8,194 nt of DNA from JBAZZQ01 sp041658725 (GTDB lineage: Bacteria; Planctomycetota; Phycisphaerae; JAAYCJ01): positions 1-8,194 of the forward strand of contig JBAZZQ010000093.1 in assembly GCA_041658725.1 (NCBI GenBank). Reading direction: 5' to 3'. The notes under the pieces were generated by a model. The model was given only the letters and a program-made list of their open reading frames with translations, had not been told where the DNA came from and ran no database searches. The position numbers and the translations under genes are program-made. Shown piece by piece: positions 6,237 to 8,194 of the stretch (the first letter of the stretch is position 1; every line of letters begins with the position of its first letter).

Positions 6237-7960
6237 ATTGAATCCTTACATTTCCTAAAACATAGTTGTATAGAAGTAACTGGACTTTCCAAATCAAAAA
6301 CTAAAATTCCACGGTAATCCCCATCCGAATTTTCAACCAGGAAAAATCCTTTGGCATTGGTTTCGGCCGGACAATGAGCATATTCTCGTGGGATGTCCCA
6401 GATCGCCAGCTTATATCCTTTAAAGGATTCGTTACTCGCAATCTGATAATGTGCTTCATACGAGTTTTCGTCGATACTGGCTTCCAGGGAAATCTTTGGG
6501 TCTGGTATCTTTGATTCGGTTCTTCCACCACCGGGGTCTTTGGCTAGCTCGGAATAATCATACCATAACAATGGTTTCGGGCAGGCAAATTCAAAGCGGC
6601 ATTGGTGTCTGTCGTCCTCGTAATAGATTAATTCCCTTGCGGTGGGTTTGGCCCATATATAAGGCCGACGCCGTCGAATGTCCGCCAGGGAATCATTGAA
6701 CGGCAATACATCGCGGAACGTATCAACACCGTGATTGCACCATTCTCCACTCCACCAACGATCATAAATCCAATCGTGGGTGATGGAGGACATTATCCGT
6801 CGAGGCTGGGGACGGGGATGCTCCCGCAAATAATCGGCGATATCCGTGCAGCGGGCAAACACGATCGGGTATTTCCGGGTTTGAACAAAGGCAGTGTAGT
6901 CAACGAAATTCCGTGAAAAGTCCAACTGCATTGTCCTGGGCCAGTCTTTCTTAGGCCAGCGTCCCCAGGGTGTGTAATCGAAAATAAGCAATGTCGGCAC
7001 AAACACCGGACCATTGCTGCTGTTCTTAATCATCAGCACATGCTCTTTGGCGGCAAGATCAACATGAGCCTCCGCCAACTCCCAGTTACAGTTGGAGGCA
7101 ATCATGTGAAAATCCGGGGGGCCATGAAAATGGAATCCGGCACAGAAATCCATAATCATACCAAACGTCCGTGTCGGCGTTGGCGCGGGTGTCAGAAAAT
7201 CATTTTCCGACATCCAGTACGGGAACCAGGGAGCTCCGCGATGCCCTTCGCCTTCCTGAATTATGCCGTCAACCACGTCAAACCCCAATTGACGGTACAA
7301 CTCGACCGCTTTTGCGTTTGCCACCCAGTCACAAACCACACGGTCAACCGGAAAACCTGCCTTACGCATACTATCGACCGTGCGAACCACATGATCTCGC
7401 AGATTAAAGTTGGGATCATCTTTTCTGGGATTATTGAGAAAAAAAGGAAACACCAGATCGCCAAAGATTTCCTGATAACTTAGCAGCGTTTTAAGACGAT
7501 CACTGGAAGGGTTTAGGAGGGCATCCATTTCCTGATCTTTCATTGCCCAGTCGATAGGAATCCCACTGTCGCGGTATTCCGGCCCGTCGTCCGGCGGCTG
7601 AAGGCTGCTGTATGCTTCCATTCGGTAGACCAGGTAATCTGCTGTTACCGCGGCAAAGTATCTATAAAGTGTTTTGCTCCGGCTGCGTAACTGGGCTATG
7701 TAATTGCCGGGCTGTTCAGGGGTGAATATCCATTGGGCCGTTCCGTTCTGGAAATTCAGACTTGGAACGACACACGGCATACCTTCCAGCCAGGCTAGAT
7801 AACCTTTTTGAGATTTGATGTGATTGTGGTCACGACTTTCCAGATATCTGGGAAAGATACGAAGTTCGATATCGCCCTTATACGCCGGATCCATTCCAAT
7901 ACTGAACGTGATTGGCTCTTTTATATTCACCAAGCGCCGGCTAAGATGCAGGGTCATCAT
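6218..7960 (-). CDS. Large protein of unknown family with beta-sandwich and alpha/beta regions
   Basis: A 580-residue protein from the ATG at 7960 (a second ATG follows at once at 7957). The reading frame stays open upstream to a TTG at 8080, but that start has no ribosome-binding site and a good promoter lies within the extra stretch, so the shorter form is preferred; its own ribosome-binding site is weak. Residues 5-105 look like an all-beta, Ig-like domain (EPITFSIG ... GNYIAQLRSRS). About 110-400 alternate helices and strands, with the segments AVELYRQLGFDVVDG (218-232), MDFCAGFHFHGPPDFH (270-285) and a final FARCTDIADYLREH. This last part resembles the layout of NodB-type polysaccharide deacetylases or related barrel glycosidases, but no catalytic triad can be confirmed. 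About 440-575 is again beta-rich. No signal peptide is present. It is upstream of and overlaps the hydrolase gene, and converges on the propeller operon. I do not recognise the family. Confidence 0.88.
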   Translation of the reverse strand: MMTLHLSRRLVNIKEPITFSIGMDPAYKGDIELRIFPRYLESRDHNHIKSQKGYLAWLEGMPCVVPSLNFQNGTAQWIFTPEQPGNYIAQLRSRSKTLYRYFAAVTADYLVYRMEAYSSLQPPDDGPEYRDSGIPIDWAMKDQEMDALLNPSSDRLKTLLSYQEIFGDLVFPFFLNNPRKDDPNFNLRDHVVRTVDSMRKAGFPVDRVVCDWVANAKAVELYRQLGFDVVDGIIQEGEGHRGAPWFPYWMSENDFLTPAPTPTRTFGMIMDFCAGFHFHGPPDFHMIASNCNWELAEAHVDLAAKEHVLMIKNSSNGPVFVPTLLIFDYTPWGRWPKKDWPRTMQLDFSRNFVDYTAFVQTRKYPIVFARCTDIADYLREHPRPQPRRIMSSITHDWIYDRWWSGEWCNHGVDTFRDVLPFNDSLADIRRRRPYIWAKPTARELIYYEDDRHQCRFEFACPKPLLWYDYSELAKDPGGGRTESKIPDPKISLEASIDENSYEAHYQIASNESFKGYKLAIWDIPREYAHCPAETNAKGFFLVENSDGDYRGILVFDLESPVTSIQLCFRKCKDSICVNMK

Positions 7961-8015
7961 ATCATCATACGTCTCATTCAAAGCCCTAAGAAACAGACAA
8001 GGTTTATTTTTCAAA

Positions 8016-8044
8016 GTTATAGCACACCTTCTACTGTCAAACAA
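8016..8044 (-). promoter_or_regulatory. Candidate sigma-70-like promoter (TTGTTT, 17 bp, TGC-TATAAC)
   Basis: On the minus strand TTGTTT (8044-8039) is followed after 17 bp by TATAAC (8021-8016), with TG one base upstream giving an extended -10. Transcription would start near 8009, leaving a leader of about 50 bases before the ATG at 7960. This position argues against the upstream TTG start at 8080. Confidence 0.5.
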
Positions 8045-8108
8045 GAAAAGAGTTGAGACAACCAGGGAGTGTCTGCCCAATTTTTATGGCGTAACCTAAC
8101 CTCTTGTC

Positions 8109-8131
8109 ATTGCCCGGCTTGACCGGGCAAT
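8109..8131. repeat. Palindromic repeat ATTGCCCGG/CCGGGCAAT
   Basis: A perfect 9-bp stem (8109-8117 with 8123-8131) closes on a five-base CTTGA loop. The sequence resembles dispersed palindromic repeats seen in many bacterial genomes. It starts within a GTCATTGC word (8106-8113) that is also present in the element at 128-135. No T-run follows on either strand, so a terminator is not indicated. It separates the unknown large gene from whatever lies beyond the right edge. Confidence 0.7.
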
Positions 8132-8146
8132 CCAGCTTGTTTCAAT

Positions 8147-8194
8147 TTACCGCAACTCCTCGTACAAATCATCCCACGTGGAATTAGATTGTTT
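8147..8194 (-). CDS. Possible C-terminal end of a minus-strand gene running off the right edge
   Basis: Reading leftward from the window edge, the frame is KQSNSTWDDLYEELR followed by TAA at 8149-8147. A TWDDL-type tail is reminiscent of small antitoxin-like or regulatory proteins, but fifteen residues cannot identify a family. The AGGAG inside it might instead serve as a ribosome-binding site. Low confidence. Confidence 0.35.
   Translation of the reverse strand, partial: KQSNSTWDDLYEELR

Noticed and set aside
7267..7311. LYRQLGF segment suggesting a GNAT acetyltransferase
   Set aside because: The motif alone resembles a GNAT signature, but the surrounding sequence lacks the Q/RxxGxG/A acetyl-CoA loop and sits mid-way in a long alpha/beta region.
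7040..7483. Plus-strand open frame of 147 codons
   Set aside because: It is antisense to the large minus-strand gene, has no ribosome-binding site and no protein-like motif.

Overview
The window is bacterial and densely coded, with six complete protein genes, short intergenic spaces and no RNA genes or CRISPR. A MoxR ATPase next to a DUF4159 protein, orphan sugar-metabolism-like genes and dispersed palindromic repeats of the GTCATTGC and GGGTGAAC types suggest an uncultured environmental lineage. Planctomycetota or a relative is my best guess, because DUF4159/MoxR pairs are common there, but this is inference from family knowledge and not a phylogenetic result.

Left part (1-2861): a possible C-terminal end of a plus-strand gene (3-92) is followed by a 135-bp MITE-like palindromic element (110-244) with 15-bp terminal inverted repeats and a 6-bp flanking duplication. 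Then comes a minus-strand two-gene unit. The first gene (2845-1370) encodes an exported protein with two tandem DUF4159 domains. It has an extended -10 promoter so close to its ATG that the mRNA is probably leaderless. The second gene (1281-274) is a MoxR AAA+ ATPase. An 88-bp spacer between them carries a strong hairpin that is not a terminator. The usual partners of such genes (DUF58, VWA and membrane proteins) are not downstream; upstream lies a divergent gene.

Middle (2846-3014): a divergent intergenic region with the leaderless promoter, a degenerate copy of the MITE end motif, and a terminator-like hairpin repeat in the 5' leader of the plus-strand operon.

Right part (3015-8080): two converging two-gene units. 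On the plus strand lie two dissimilar proteins, each with seven recognisable beta-propeller blade repeats (3015-4181 and 4206-5348). On the minus strand lie a large three-part protein of unknown family (7960-6218), with beta-sandwich, alpha/beta and beta regions, and a serine alpha/beta hydrolase (6236-5361) that overlaps it by 19 bp. The two units end only 12 bp apart. None of the four proteins has an evident signal peptide. Together they look like an uncharacterised cytoplasmic module, possibly for breaking down or remodelling a modified carbohydrate. That is inference; no substrate can be read from the sequence.

The right edge (8081-8194) holds another palindromic repeat and possibly the last 15 codons of a further minus-strand gene.
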